Shown: positions 1-7,779, counted from the stretch's first letter. The stretch is 11,527 nt of DNA from JBAXGE01 sp044344145 (GCA_044344145.1 JBIJDM010000072.1:1-11527); one strand, 5' to 3'. Program-made: numbers and translations. The notes: generated from the letters alone by a model not told the origin.

Positions 1-13
1 TTATTTTATATCT

Positions 14-55
14 GTGGGGCCGTATCGAGCCCCGCCCCGCCCCCACGGCGTTTTT
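14..55 (+). terminator. Possible intrinsic terminator of an upstream gene
   Basis: GTGGGG (14-19) can pair with CCCCAC (41-46), or GGGGC (16-20) with GCCCC (29-33). The GC-rich stem is followed by GGCG and a five-T run (51-55). This resembles a rho-independent terminator for a gene lying left of the window. The stems compete with each other and the T run is short, so the call is weak. A second small hairpin (CGGC/GCCG around the T run, 47-59) overlaps it. Confidence 0.35.
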
Positions 56-68
56 GCCGCATAATTAA

Positions 69-92
69 GTCACCGAAAATTAACTTGGTGAC
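69..92. promoter_or_regulatory. Inverted repeat overlapping the -35 region, operator-like
   Basis: GTCACC (69-74) and GGTGAC (87-92) are perfect inverted 6-mers separated by 12 AT-rich bases. Centre-to-centre spacing of the arms is 18 bp, about two helical turns, as expected for a dimeric DNA-binding protein. The right arm covers the presumed -35 of the promoter. No specific regulator family was recognised. Confidence 0.4.
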
Positions 93-113
93 AGCCAGCG
101 TGTCCCGTATACT
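85..113 (+). promoter_or_regulatory. Sigma70-like promoter for the TPR/secreted-protein unit
   Basis: A -10-like TATACT (108-113, 5 of 6 to TATAAT) lies 17 bp downstream of TTGGTG (85-90, 3 of 6 to TTGACA). Transcription would start near 120, leaving a leader of about 25 bases before the ATG at 144. The weak -35 lies inside an inverted repeat (69-92), so activator or repressor control is plausible. This is inference from consensus matching only. Confidence 0.45.
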
Positions 114-143
114 GGACCTTTTAGTCTTTTGACGGGAAGAACC

Positions 144-1067
144 ATGACCAAAGGCAAACTATTGATCCTGGGTGGACTGGGCTGTCTGCTGGTGGGTGGA
201 CTAAGTGTCTGCCTGGTGAGTGTATTCATCTTCGGTTGGTGGGGTTGGAGCAGCACCCCGACGGTGGCACCGCCCGTCACAATACCGACCACGGTCCCCC
301 CCACCACGCCCGGTGCAGGCAGCAGCAATTCCGGCAACGGTTCGACTGGTGTCACTAACCCGCCGGGGAATACCTCCCCAGTAGCGGAACCGGTGATGGC
401 CGACGACCCGCCGCTGAATTTACCCAAGAACCCTTTGGACGAACAATTTCCCGCCCCCCGGGCGGCGGCGCTAGCGCGGGCGTGTCTGGCCAAGTTACCC
501 TCGGCCAAGGGGGAAGAGAAGGAAAGTCTGCTGGCCTTGGCGCTGGAATACGCCGGGCAGGCCGTTGAGGAGGCACCGCAGGAAGCCATCTATCACCTGC
601 TGATGACCGAGGTGTGCCTGAGTGCCCCGAAAAACACCATGCTGACCACCCTGGCCGAACATCACATGACCGAGGCGGTGAAGCTCAAACCGCAGGATGT
701 GGATATCCGCCTGATGTATGCCAAGGTCAAAGCGCTGGCCGAAATGTACGACAAGGCGCTGGGGCATTTTGAGTATGTGGTCCAAACCAATCCCGACCGG
801 CTCACAGCAGACAACGTGGCCACGATGGCGCAGTGTTACGTATTGGACCAGCAGACCGAGCGCGGACTGAATTTCTTTGTGCAATGTCTCACCCGCACGC
901 CCAATGCCCACGCGGTGCGGATGGCGTATGCCATCATGCTGTATCGCGGCGGACAGCGCGACCCGGCACTGGTACAAGTCCGTCTGCTGCGGCAGACGGC
1001 TTCGGTCCCGGCGGAATTCAAGCAATATGCCACCACGCTGGAAACGCGTTGGCTGAAAGGGGAATAA
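144..1067 (+). CDS. Membrane-anchored TPR-like protein
   Basis: A 307-aa protein of unrecognised specific family. The ATG at 144 is preferred over an in-frame TTG at 129 because GGGAAG (134-139) sits just upstream. Residues about 7-32 form one Gly/Leu/Val-rich membrane helix ending in an aromatic FGWWGW patch. Residues about 37-100 are a low-complexity Thr/Pro/Ser/Gly/Asn spacer. Residues about 105-300 are Ala/Leu-rich helices with TPR character, for example the repeat near 185-222 that ends YVVQTNP. The topology suggests an N-terminal anchor with the TPR-like domain held away from the membrane, probably on the periplasmic side. TPR domains normally bind partner proteins, and the obvious candidate partner is the exported protein encoded one base downstream. 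Membrane and linker assignments are clear; the TPR call is moderate and the partner is inference. Confidence 0.8.
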   Translation: MTKGKLLILGGLGCLLVGGLSVCLVSVFIFGWWGWSSTPTVAPPVTIPTTVPPTTPGAGSSNSGNGSTGVTNPPGNTSPVAEPVMADDPPLNLPKNPLDEQFPAPRAAALARACLAKLPSAKGEEKESLLALALEYAGQAVEEAPQEAIYHLLMTEVCLSAPKNTMLTTLAEHHMTEAVKLKPQDVDIRLMYAKVKALAEMYDKALGHFEYVVQTNPDRLTADNVATMAQCYVLDQQTERGLNFFVQCLTRTPNAHAVRMAYAIMLYRGGQRDPALVQVRLLRQTASVPAEFKQYATTLETRWLKGE

Positions 1068-1068
1068 G

Positions 1069-4000
1069 ATGAAGAAACTCACCCAGTATATCGTGCTGGC
1101 CGCGGGCCTGCTGTGCGGCTTAACCAATCTATATGCCGCCCCCAATATTCAGATTGTACGTAAAGAGTACTACACCCAACTGAGCAATCTGGAAAACAAA
1201 CTGGTGGCGGAACTACCGGCCGATGCGTTTACCACCGATGCCATGGGGCGTCGGGTCACCAAACCCGATCACCCCAAATATGTGGAAGCCAAAGCCAAAT
1301 TCAAAGCCGAAGCGGCGAATTTGCGTTCCACACTCAAGACCACGGATACCCGGTTTGAAGAATTCGGCGGAGTTTTGAACGAAGCCGGCGTGAAGAACTT
1401 CGAAATGACCAACACCGGAAGTCCCGGTGGCCCCAAAAGTGTAACCAGTGATATGGACTTTACCGCTCGGGACGCGAAGGCCTTCAATAAACTCAAGCAA
1501 TCTCTGCAGGGCAAACCCGGGGTAACGGTGCAAGTGGGCGAGGACCGGCTCTATATCCCGGAGTGGGACTGCACCATCTGGCCACCGGGTCAGAAAGAAG
1601 TGGTGGGCAGCAGTGCCCATCAGGCCGGCAAAGCCAAGACGGCCCAAGCTTCCGATACTTTCAGCACGTCAGGCGGAATAAATAAAACCACCGGGGGTAA
1701 ATACGGCACGGTGGACAAGCCCGGCGAGGTATTGGCCAACGCCAACAAATTTGCCGAAGCGCAGGGAAAACTGGCTCAGGTCGAGGGACAGGTGGCCACG
1801 GCGGGCAATGAAGTCAGCGTGCGCCAGCAAATGAATGAGGTGGCACACACCACCTGTAAGAGCACGGACAAAGCCGCGGAATGGTCCGGCACCAAAGGAC
1901 AGGACCCGCAGTTGGATGGACAAATGGAAGCGGTGCGCAAAGGCGAGACGATCGAAGAGACCGATCTGGTGAATTTAGGAGATCCGCCGGAAGTTAAGTT
2001 GGAGAAATTACAGGGCAGTATTAAAAAGCAGCGTAAGTCGCTGGCTAAGAGCTTTCAGGCTAGTACGGAAGCCAACCAATCGGCTATCGAAGCCGCCATG
2101 AACGAAATCGCCACGCTGGAAGGACAGGGCCGCAAGCAGACCGCCGCCAACAAGCGCGCCGAGGTGGTGGACTCGCAAGTCAGCAATATCGAAACTGTCA
2201 ACGAGATCAGCGTGCGTGATCCCGAACTGATGGCCGAGATGGGCGGGATACCGGTTAAAAAAGTGGGTGGGAAAATCGTCAACACCCAGACCGGCAAACC
2301 TGTTTCCGCCAGTAAAGCCAAAGAGGGGATACTCAGCACCCTGAAAGAGCAATTTCTCAACGCCATCCGGGCCCCCAAGAGCACCAGTCCACCGATTGAA
2401 CCCAATGCCGCCGGGGGCAAAATCAAAGTATTTGGCAAAGTGGTGGTCACCGGATTGGGCTTGGCGATGGCCGGGCTGGGCTTGTATGACTCAGTGCAAA
2501 GCGCCGCCCAGCGCGCCGTGATGGAAGAAAAGGGCACCGACTTCGCCGGCAAGACTCACTTGAAAACGATTTTCTACACCGGCTGGGAACTGACTGGTAT
2601 ACCCGGCGCCATGGCCGTGGGCCAGCAGGCCTCCGACGAATCGGTCAACGAATATCTGAACGATCTCAAAGCCGGCAAAGACCCATCCAAAGCGTGGACG
2701 GTATTACGTTCAGGCTTTATGGGCGGGAAAGAAATGCTGTATCAGGCCACCATTGGCGGGATTCTGGAAACCGCCAACCGCGGAATTATGGCGCTGAACG
2801 GCGAAAGCAAACATATCGCCGCCCAGGAAGCGGAACTGAAACGGATTCAGGAAAAGCTGCAGGAGATGACCATCCTCAAACAGGTCATTGCCCATGCCGT
2901 ACTACGGATGAGCAAGATCGAAGCCAAGCTTGATCCCGAAACCATCAATCCCGCCGACCCGATCCAGAAACACTATTTCGTACTCACGCTCAAGAACGTG
3001 CCCACCTGGCATAGCAGCAGCAAAGTCACCTGGCTGTTCAGCGATGGCACTTCTTCCCTGGTCGAGATCCCAAAAGTGGCCGATGGGGCGTCCCGGTTGG
3101 TCAATGCGCATGTCTTCAAGAAGAACGGCACGCAGATCGTGCGCGCCGACGTGGTGATCAACGGTCCCCAGAGCGTGCAATATTCCAACACGCTGCTGGC
3201 CCACGCCGACGTACGCGCCGAAACGCGGATCACCCTGCCCGAACGCGTGCTGATTATGGATACCCCGGGCACCATTGCGCTGCAATGCATTGTGGTCAAT
3301 CCGCCCAAGAACTGGCGCGTGCAATGGGATTTCAGCGATAACACTCCGGCCGTAGTAACCAATCAGGTCAACAACATCACCCATACCTTCAAACAAAAAG
3401 GCAAATACACCCTGCGCGTCACACTTCTGGACACCAAAGGTGTTGCACTTGGTACGGATCAGAATACGATCGAAGTGGGAGAAGCGGTGGCGAAGGTTGC
3501 AAACAACAAGCACACCAGCAAAGTTTATACCGTGGCTTTGGTTGATTCCAGTTCGAATGGTTCAAAGGGTATTGATCTGGGGCAAATGAGCTACTATATG
3601 GTGCTTAAATCCACGATTGACGGCCAACTCAAGGACAACTTGATGGTGGGACGCACCCCGGATGATAAATATTGGAACGAACCACTTCCCCCCAGCGGGA
3701 TGTGGCAATTTGCCACCCTACCGCATATCGCGGACAAATATAACATGGAGGACTACGCGCTGATTGCCCATGGCCCCATCATTGATAAAGAATCGGGCAT
3801 CAAGGCAAATTTTGAGCATGGTTTGTTGCACGGGGAATGGAAATTTTACGGACGCGGGAATTATGGCGACGAGAACAAGCTCCGGCTCAAAGGCACGTTC
3901 GAACAAGGCTTTATGACCGGCAAATGGACCGATGGGTTCTATACCTACACCTACCAGAACGGCTGGATTGTCCAGCGGGCCTACACGAATAATGTCACGA

Positions 4001-4149
4001 AAGAACCGGTTGTCGAAACCTACCAACCACCAGCCGGAAAAAAGATTAAATATGTGATCATGACCAATCAATACAACGTGACCCAATCGGTCGGGGTGTT
4101 TAGCGGTGAAGTAATGACCGCCACCACCGAAAAGAAACGCGGCTCATAA
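1069..4149 (+). CDS. Large exported multidomain protein (NTase-like motif, PKD-like, MORN-like)
   Basis: A 1026-aa protein of no recognised family. The start is supported by AAAGGGG (1056-1062) inside the end of the preceding gene, which suggests translational coupling. Residues 1-23 are a Sec signal peptide (MKK, hydrophobic core, YAA). Residues 117-130 read GS-x9-DMD with a further Asp at 167, matching the general nucleotidyltransferase pattern. Residues about 222-370 are charged, Gln/Ala/Lys-rich and probably helical or coiled. Residues about 453-473 are a Gly/Leu/Val hydrophobic segment, possibly a membrane helix. Residues about 580-620 form another amphipathic helix. Two PKD-like Ig folds follow: about 637-703 (WLFSDG) and 728-803 (WDFSDN, then HTFKQKGKYTLRV). 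The C-terminus (about 915-965) has MORN-like repeats (HGLLHGEWKFYG, KGTFEQGFMTGKW). A cell-surface or envelope role is inferred. The PKD call is good, MORN moderate, NTase speculative. A polymorphic-toxin-like protein is an alternative. Confidence 0.8.
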   Translation: MKKLTQYIVLAAGLLCGLTNLYAAPNIQIVRKEYYTQLSNLENKLVAELPADAFTTDAMGRRVTKPDHPKYVEAKAKFKAEAANLRSTLKTTDTRFEEFGGVLNEAGVKNFEMTNTGSPGGPKSVTSDMDFTARDAKAFNKLKQSLQGKPGVTVQVGEDRLYIPEWDCTIWPPGQKEVVGSSAHQAGKAKTAQASDTFSTSGGINKTTGGKYGTVDKPGEVLANANKFAEAQGKLAQVEGQVATAGNEVSVRQQMNEVAHTTCKSTDKAAEWSGTKGQDPQLDGQMEAVRKGETIEETDLVNLGDPPEVKLEKLQGSIKKQRKSLAKSFQASTEANQSAIEAAMNEIATLEGQGRKQTAANKRAEVVDSQVSNIETVNEISVRDPELMAEMGGIPVKKVGGKIVNTQTGKPVSASKAKEGILSTLKEQFLNAIRAPKSTSPPIEPNAAGGKIKVFGKVVVTGLGLAMAGLGLYDSVQSAAQRAVMEEKGTDFAGKTHLKTIFYTGWELTGIPGAMAVGQQASDESVNEYLNDLKAGKDPSKAWTVLRSGFMGGKEMLYQATIGGILETANRGIMALNGESKHIAAQEAELKRIQEKLQEMTILKQVIAHAVLRMSKIEAKLDPETINPADPIQKHYFVLTLKNVPTWHSSSKVTWLFSDGTSSLVEIPKVADGASRLVNAHVFKKNGTQIVRADVVINGPQSVQYSNTLLAHADVRAETRITLPERVLIMDTPGTIALQCIVVNPPKNWRVQWDFSDNTPAVVTNQVNNITHTFKQKGKYTLRVTLLDTKGVALGTDQNTIEVGEAVAKVANNKHTSKVYTVALVDSSSNGSKGIDLGQMSYYMVLKSTIDGQLKDNLMVGRTPDDKYWNEPLPPSGMWQFATLPHIADKYNMEDYALIAHGPIIDKESGIKANFEHGLLHGEWKFYGRGNYGDENKLRLKGTFEQGFMTGKWTDGFYTYTYQNGWIVQRAYTNNVTKEPVVETYQPPAGKKIKYVIMTNQYNVTQSVGVFSGEVMTATTEKKRGS

Positions 4150-4217
4150 ACTTACACCACCACCTTGACCATTCTCTTCTCTAACGCACGCAGGGGAACC
4201 AATCCCGCCCCGTCCAT

Positions 4218-4246
4218 TTTACGCGCGGGGCAAAATCGGCGATAAT
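4218..4246 (+). promoter_or_regulatory. Promoter-like sequence for fumarase
   Basis: TTTACG (4218-4223) and GATAAT (4241-4246) are separated by 17 bp and match 4 of 6 and 5 of 6 consensus bases. The start would lie near 4253, giving a short leader to the ATG at 4275. An imperfect GC palindrome (GCCCCG 4207-4212, CGGGGC 4226-4231) overlaps the promoter. This supports transcription of the fumarase separately from the preceding unit. Confidence 0.45.
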
Positions 4247-4253
4247 ACCCCCG

Positions 4254-4265
4254 TTTTACGTAAAA
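4254..4265. promoter_or_regulatory. Perfect 12-bp palindrome in the fumarase leader
   Basis: TTTTACGTAAAA is a perfect palindrome placed at the presumed transcription start; its last bases run into the AAAGGA ribosome-binding site (4262-4267). A bound repressor could block initiation, or a weak hairpin could mask the ribosome-binding site. It is not an obvious site for a regulator I can name. Confidence 0.4.
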
Positions 4266-4274
4266 GGATGTACT

Positions 4275-5882
4275 ATGCCGTTTCAATATGAACCCACCTT
4301 CCAGTATGGTCACGATGACACCGCCTATAAGCTCCTGACCATGGATTTCGTCTCCCTCGTTGACTGTGGCGGCCGCAAGCTGCTCAAAGTGGACCCCGCC
4401 GGGCTGAAATTGCTGGCCAAGCAGGCGTTTGTGGATGTCTCGTTCCTCCTGCGGAAGAAACACCTCGAAAAGCTGGCCGCGGAACTCAAAGACCCCACGG
4501 CCTCCGATAACGACCGCTTTGTCATCTACACCCACCTGCAAAATGCCGTGGTCGCGGCGGCGGGTGCCTTGCCCAGTTGTCAGGATACCGGCACGGCGAT
4601 TGTCATGGCGAAAAAGGGCCAGTTCGTCCTCACCGAAGGCGACGATGCCGCCGCCCTGAGCGAAGGTATTTACGAATCGTATCAGGAACGCAACCTGCGC
4701 TACTCCCAGATTGCCCCGCTGAGTTTGTTCGCGGAAAAGAACACCGGCGACAACCTGCCGGCACAAATTGATATCCTCGGCGAGACCGGCGACGAATATA
4801 AGTTTCTGTTCGTGGCCAAGGGGGGCGGGTCGGCGAATAAGACCTATCTATACCAACAAACCCCCGCCGTGCTGAATGATGCCGACATGGAAAAGTTCCT
4901 GCGCAGCAAACTCAAGGACATCGGCACCTCGGCGTGCCCACCTTACCATCTCGCCATCGTCATTGGCGGGACCAGCGCGGAAACCAACCTCAAAATCGTC
5001 AAACTCGCTTCGGCGGGTTATCTGGACCACCTCCCCACCACCGGTTCCGCCGGGGGCCGGGCCTTCCGGGATACCACCTATGAACAGCGCGTGCAGGAAT
5101 GGACCGTGGCCACGGGCATCGGCGCCCAGTTCGGCGGAAAATATTTCTGTCACGATGTCCGCGTCATCCGCCTGAGCCGCCATGCGGCCAGTTGCCCCAT
5201 CGGCATCGGCGTAAGCTGCTCGGCCGACCGCAACATCAAGGGCAAAATCACCAAGGATGGCATTTATCTGGAACAGTTGGAAACCAACCCCGCCCAGTAC
5301 CTGCCCCAGGAAGCCCCGGAACTGGCCCCACCGGTACGCGTGGATTTGAGCATGGGCATGGACAAGGTGCGCAAGCTGCTGAGTCAGTTCCCCATCAAGA
5401 CCCGGCTGAGCGTCACCGGCACGTTAATCGTCGCCCGCGACAGCGCCCACGCCCGCATCCGGCAAATGCTCGATCAGGGCAAGCCTATGCCGGAATACTT
5501 CAAGCAATTCCCCATCTACTACGCCGGCCCGGCCAAAACGCCCAAGGGCATGGCGTCGGGTTCCTTTGGCCCCACCACGGCGGGCCGCATGGACAGCTAT
5601 GTGGATATGTTCCAGGCCCTCGGCGGCTCGCTGGTGATGATCGCCAAGGGTAACCGCTCGCAGGCCGTCACCGAGGCCTGCAAGAAACACGGCGGGTTCT
5701 ATCTGGGTTCCATCGGCGGCCCGGCGGCGATTCTGGCGCAGGACAATATCAAGAAAGTCGAATTGGTGGACTTCGAAGATTTGGGTATGGAAGCCATCCG
5801 CAAGATCGAAGTGGTAGACTTCCCGGCCTTTATCATCGTGGATGACAAGGGTAACGATTTCTTCGGCGATTTGAACCACTGA
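4275..5882 (+). CDS. fumA: Class I fumarate hydratase (4Fe-4S), FumA/FumB type
   Basis: Catalyses reversible hydration of fumarate to L-malate in the TCA cycle, in the cytoplasm. The 535-aa protein is recognisably collinear with E. coli FumA (548 aa). Shared motifs include PSCQDTGTAIV (100-110), FVAKGGGSANKTYLYQ (179-194), GTSACPPYH (217-225), FVIGGTSAETNLK-like 228-240, GAQFGGKYF (283-291), VSCSADRNIK (313-322), YYAGPAKTPKGMASGS (415-430), TTAGRMDSYVD (434-444) and KHGGFYLGSIGGPAA (471-485). Cys102, Cys221 and Cys315 match the three FumA cluster ligands (105, 224, 318) at a constant offset of three, so the enzyme should be active and oxygen-sensitive. AAAGGA (4262-4267) lies seven bases before the ATG. 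Neighbours are not metabolic and it has its own promoter-like sequence, so it is probably monocistronic. The C-terminus ends shortly after the DDKGNDFF motif and lacks the Cys-containing tail of FumA. Confidence 0.97.
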   Translation: MPFQYEPTFQYGHDDTAYKLLTMDFVSLVDCGGRKLLKVDPAGLKLLAKQAFVDVSFLLRKKHLEKLAAELKDPTASDNDRFVIYTHLQNAVVAAAGALPSCQDTGTAIVMAKKGQFVLTEGDDAAALSEGIYESYQERNLRYSQIAPLSLFAEKNTGDNLPAQIDILGETGDEYKFLFVAKGGGSANKTYLYQQTPAVLNDADMEKFLRSKLKDIGTSACPPYHLAIVIGGTSAETNLKIVKLASAGYLDHLPTTGSAGGRAFRDTTYEQRVQEWTVATGIGAQFGGKYFCHDVRVIRLSRHAASCPIGIGVSCSADRNIKGKITKDGIYLEQLETNPAQYLPQEAPELAPPVRVDLSMGMDKVRKLLSQFPIKTRLSVTGTLIVARDSAHARIRQMLDQGKPMPEYFKQFPIYYAGPAKTPKGMASGSFGPTTAGRMDSYVDMFQALGGSLVMIAKGNRSQAVTEACKKHGGFYLGSIGGPAAILAQDNIKKVELVDFEDLGMEAIRKIEVVDFPAFIIVDDKGNDFFGDLNH

Positions 5883-5935
5883 GCGCGCGAACTGCTTAGG
5901 CCTGCAGCTAAATCCAACTGGTAATCCCCCTCTTT

Positions 5936-5951
5936 TGCCGGCCCACCGGCA
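5936..5951 (+). terminator. Hairpin 1 downstream of fumarase
   Basis: TGCCGG-CCCA-CCGGCA is a perfect 6-bp stem with a 4-base loop, followed by only TCTT and preceded by TCTTT. It lies 54 bases past the fumarase stop. It could end the fumarase transcript, but the T tract is poor, so it may be one half of a REP-like pair with the hairpin that follows nine bases later. Confidence 0.5.
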
Positions 5952-5960
5952 TCTTGGAGT

Positions 5961-5992
5961 GCGGTAATGCCCGGTACTCCGGGCTTTACCGC
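5961..5992 (+). terminator. Hairpin 2, long perfect stem (terminator or REP-like repeat)
   Basis: GCGGTAA (5961-5967) pairs with TTACCGC (5986-5992). Inside it GCCCGG (5969-5974) pairs with CCGGGC (5979-5984), leaving one T-T mismatch and a TACT loop. The result is 13 paired bases, followed by TTTAGC. The strength suits a terminator, but the short T run and the adjacent second hairpin resemble REP/BIME-type intergenic repeats. It also argues that an in-frame ATG overlapping the stem (5967) is not the start of the next gene. Confidence 0.6.
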
Positions 5993-6140
5993 TTTAGCAG
6001 TCAGAGGGAGCGGATTTTGCGCGAAAAGTTTGCGCTACTTGGTCCCGCCATGTTATGCTATTACCCATTACTTATGGAGAATAAACTCATTAAGTGGCGT
6101 GCTAAAACTAACCAATTTGGCTTACGAGCAGAGGCAGGCA

Positions 6141-7283
6141 ATGTTTAAAATCTTTACCATATGGTTGGCCTGCGTGGTGTTGTCGGGTTGCGGTGTAAAT
6201 GCAGAACGGGAGCGCAGTGAATTACAAACTTGGTTGCTCCGGGGCGATTATACTCCGTCTGCTCCGGACTACGCCCAAAAGCGCGCGTGGGTGGATAAGT
6301 ATCCGGAAGTTTATCTTCAGTGTCAGCGTTTTGAGACCATCTATCTTACTGAGGCGCTGCCGACACCGTTTGGTCGCGGCGATTTCATCTTACCCGACCA
6401 AATGCTGAATACTTTGGCCCCCGAACCGCGTTTTATCACAGCCTGTATTCTGGCTTATAACACCTATGGCCAACATCCCACAGCGACCGCCATCGCCCAT
6501 GAGCTTGCGCCCCAGCTCCCCCAGCGCAGCCCCAACGATCCCCGGAAAAAAGCTGCTGACGAAATGCTTGAGGAAGTCAACCGATATGTGTCCTATCAGA
6601 ATATTGTGGAGTTGGCCGTGGAGATGGAGTGTGATCCACGCCAGTTCTTAACCTTAAGTCGGACGCAACGCTGGGCGTTGATTAAAACGCAGTGCCAGAA
6701 GAACAAGGATATGGATATTCAGGCGCAATATAGCCCGATTATGCAGAAATTGCGTGCCATACCGGGGTCGGAGTATGAACATTACGGCGCGCGGAAATTT
6801 GCCCCAATCAATGGGTATACCATGCAGAAGGCACGATTTTGGCAGGAGGCATGGGAAGCGTCGCAGATTTCAATTCTAAGTGCGGCTCGTTGGGCGCTCA
6901 GTGAGAATAGATGTTCTGGTGTCTTCAAGACGCTTCCTGCGGTGCTTGAACCCACCCAGCCATCCCCCGATGGTCGTGAAATTACACCCGCAGGTGTATT
7001 AAACCACGAGCTATCTTCCACCGATGTATTACTGGCACTCCAAGGCTATGGCGGCAGCATAGAGGATCGTGTTGCCCACGACAATTTCTTGGTGGGTATT
7101 GCACTCGCCATGCCCGCCTGGCGGGAATGGTGCAAGGCCCGAATGTATGCCTATCTACCGCAGTATGCCCATGCCCCGCAATTCGCCGAACACCGTGCGT
7201 ATATGCAATGGATGGAAGGCATACCCAAAGACAGATTGACCGTCATGGATGACAAAGAAATGATCTATGAGCCGAAAAAGTGA
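6141..7283 (+). CDS. Putative lipoprotein, unrecognised
   Basis: A 380-aa protein of unknown function. The ATG at 6141 is chosen because it begins a good lipoprotein signal (MFKIF, hydrophobic stretch, LSGC with Cys17) and follows GAGG (6131-6134). The frame stays open back to 5967, but that extension crosses the intergenic hairpin and would bury the signal peptide. After processing the protein would be lipid-anchored in the envelope. The mature part is mostly helical, rich in aromatic residues, Gln and Arg. It has scattered Cys residues (for example in MECDPRQF, TQCQK, NRCSG, EWCKAR) and no motif I can assign. The stop is 13 bases before the next start, so it probably begins a three-gene unit. 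Codon choice looks less GC-biased than in the fumarase gene. Confidence 0.75.
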   Translation: MFKIFTIWLACVVLSGCGVNAERERSELQTWLLRGDYTPSAPDYAQKRAWVDKYPEVYLQCQRFETIYLTEALPTPFGRGDFILPDQMLNTLAPEPRFITACILAYNTYGQHPTATAIAHELAPQLPQRSPNDPRKKAADEMLEEVNRYVSYQNIVELAVEMECDPRQFLTLSRTQRWALIKTQCQKNKDMDIQAQYSPIMQKLRAIPGSEYEHYGARKFAPINGYTMQKARFWQEAWEASQISILSAARWALSENRCSGVFKTLPAVLEPTQPSPDGREITPAGVLNHELSSTDVLLALQGYGGSIEDRVAHDNFLVGIALAMPAWREWCKARMYAYLPQYAHAPQFAEHRAYMQWMEGIPKDRLTVMDDKEMIYEPKK

Positions 7284-7296
7284 GTAACATAACATC

Positions 7297-7779
7297 ATGG
7301 GGTGGCACATAAACGTAGCTCTGCAAGAAGTGATCAAGGACATGGTCGGCAAGCCATGCTGCCGTCAGCAGGTCGGTCGAGGAAGAAGCCTTAGTTTGGG
7401 ATTCGGAGAGAAGATTCGACTGACAACTGCGATTTCCGATGGGGTATATGGTGAATGGGAAATTGGCACCTACTATGGTTCTTGGCGAGTCATTCATGAG
7501 GGCAGGATATTATGTGGGAGCCGTGACGCACCGGACAGTATTGAAGACTTGAACGTGGCGCTAAGCCGGATTCAGTTTGGTCGGTTTGCCAACCTAAGAC
7601 ACCTCACCGACTGGGATGTGCGCATCGAGTTGGATAACGGCGTTATGATTGATTTTCTAGCGGAAGTGAGTGATGACGATGAGGTTTTTCACATCTTCTG
7701 CCCTGAGAACCGCTGTGTTCAATTTTCGATTATCGGGGGTTGGAAAACCGGCCCATCAAACGAACCGTGGGAGCGATGA
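7297..7779 (+). CDS. Small conserved-looking protein, possibly immunity-like
   Basis: A 160-aa soluble protein with no signal peptide or membrane helix. It has alternating beta-like segments (RSLSLGFGEKIRLTT, WEIGTYYGSWRVI, WDVRIELDNGVMIDFLAE), an acidic DDDEVFHIF stretch, and ends GGWKTGPSNEPW. Single-domain proteins of this size and pattern, with a Trp/Pro/Gly-rich end, resemble uncharacterised DUFs, some of them linked to toxin immunity; I cannot name a family securely. The start at 7297 has only a weak ribosome-binding site and lies 13 bases after the lipoprotein stop, so it may depend on upstream translation. Base composition is lower in GC than the flanking metabolic genes. Confidence 0.6.
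   Translation: MGWHINVALQEVIKDMVGKPCCRQQVGRGRSLSLGFGEKIRLTTAISDGVYGEWEIGTYYGSWRVIHEGRILCGSRDAPDSIEDLNVALSRIQFGRFANLRHLTDWDVRIELDNGVMIDFLAEVSDDDEVFHIFCPENRCVQFSIIGGWKTGPSNEPWER

Noticed and set aside
495..1145. 216-codon minus-strand open frame
   Set aside because: It lies antisense across the TPR gene and the start of the exported-protein gene. No domain or ribosome-binding site; it is best explained by the GC bias of the real genes.
4165..4193. TTGACC at 4165-4170 as the fumarase -35 element
   Set aside because: No acceptable -10 lies 16-18 bases downstream; the TTTACG/GATAAT pair is better placed.
5099..5653. 184-codon plus-strand frame within fumarase
   Set aside because: It is a shifted frame of a clearly intact fumarase, with low-complexity His/Arg/Pro/Gly content.
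5967..6140. 58-codon N-terminal extension of the lipoprotein gene
   Set aside because: It overlaps the strong intergenic hairpin and has no good ribosome-binding site. The Met at 6141 begins a clear lipoprotein signal peptide with GAGG just upstream.
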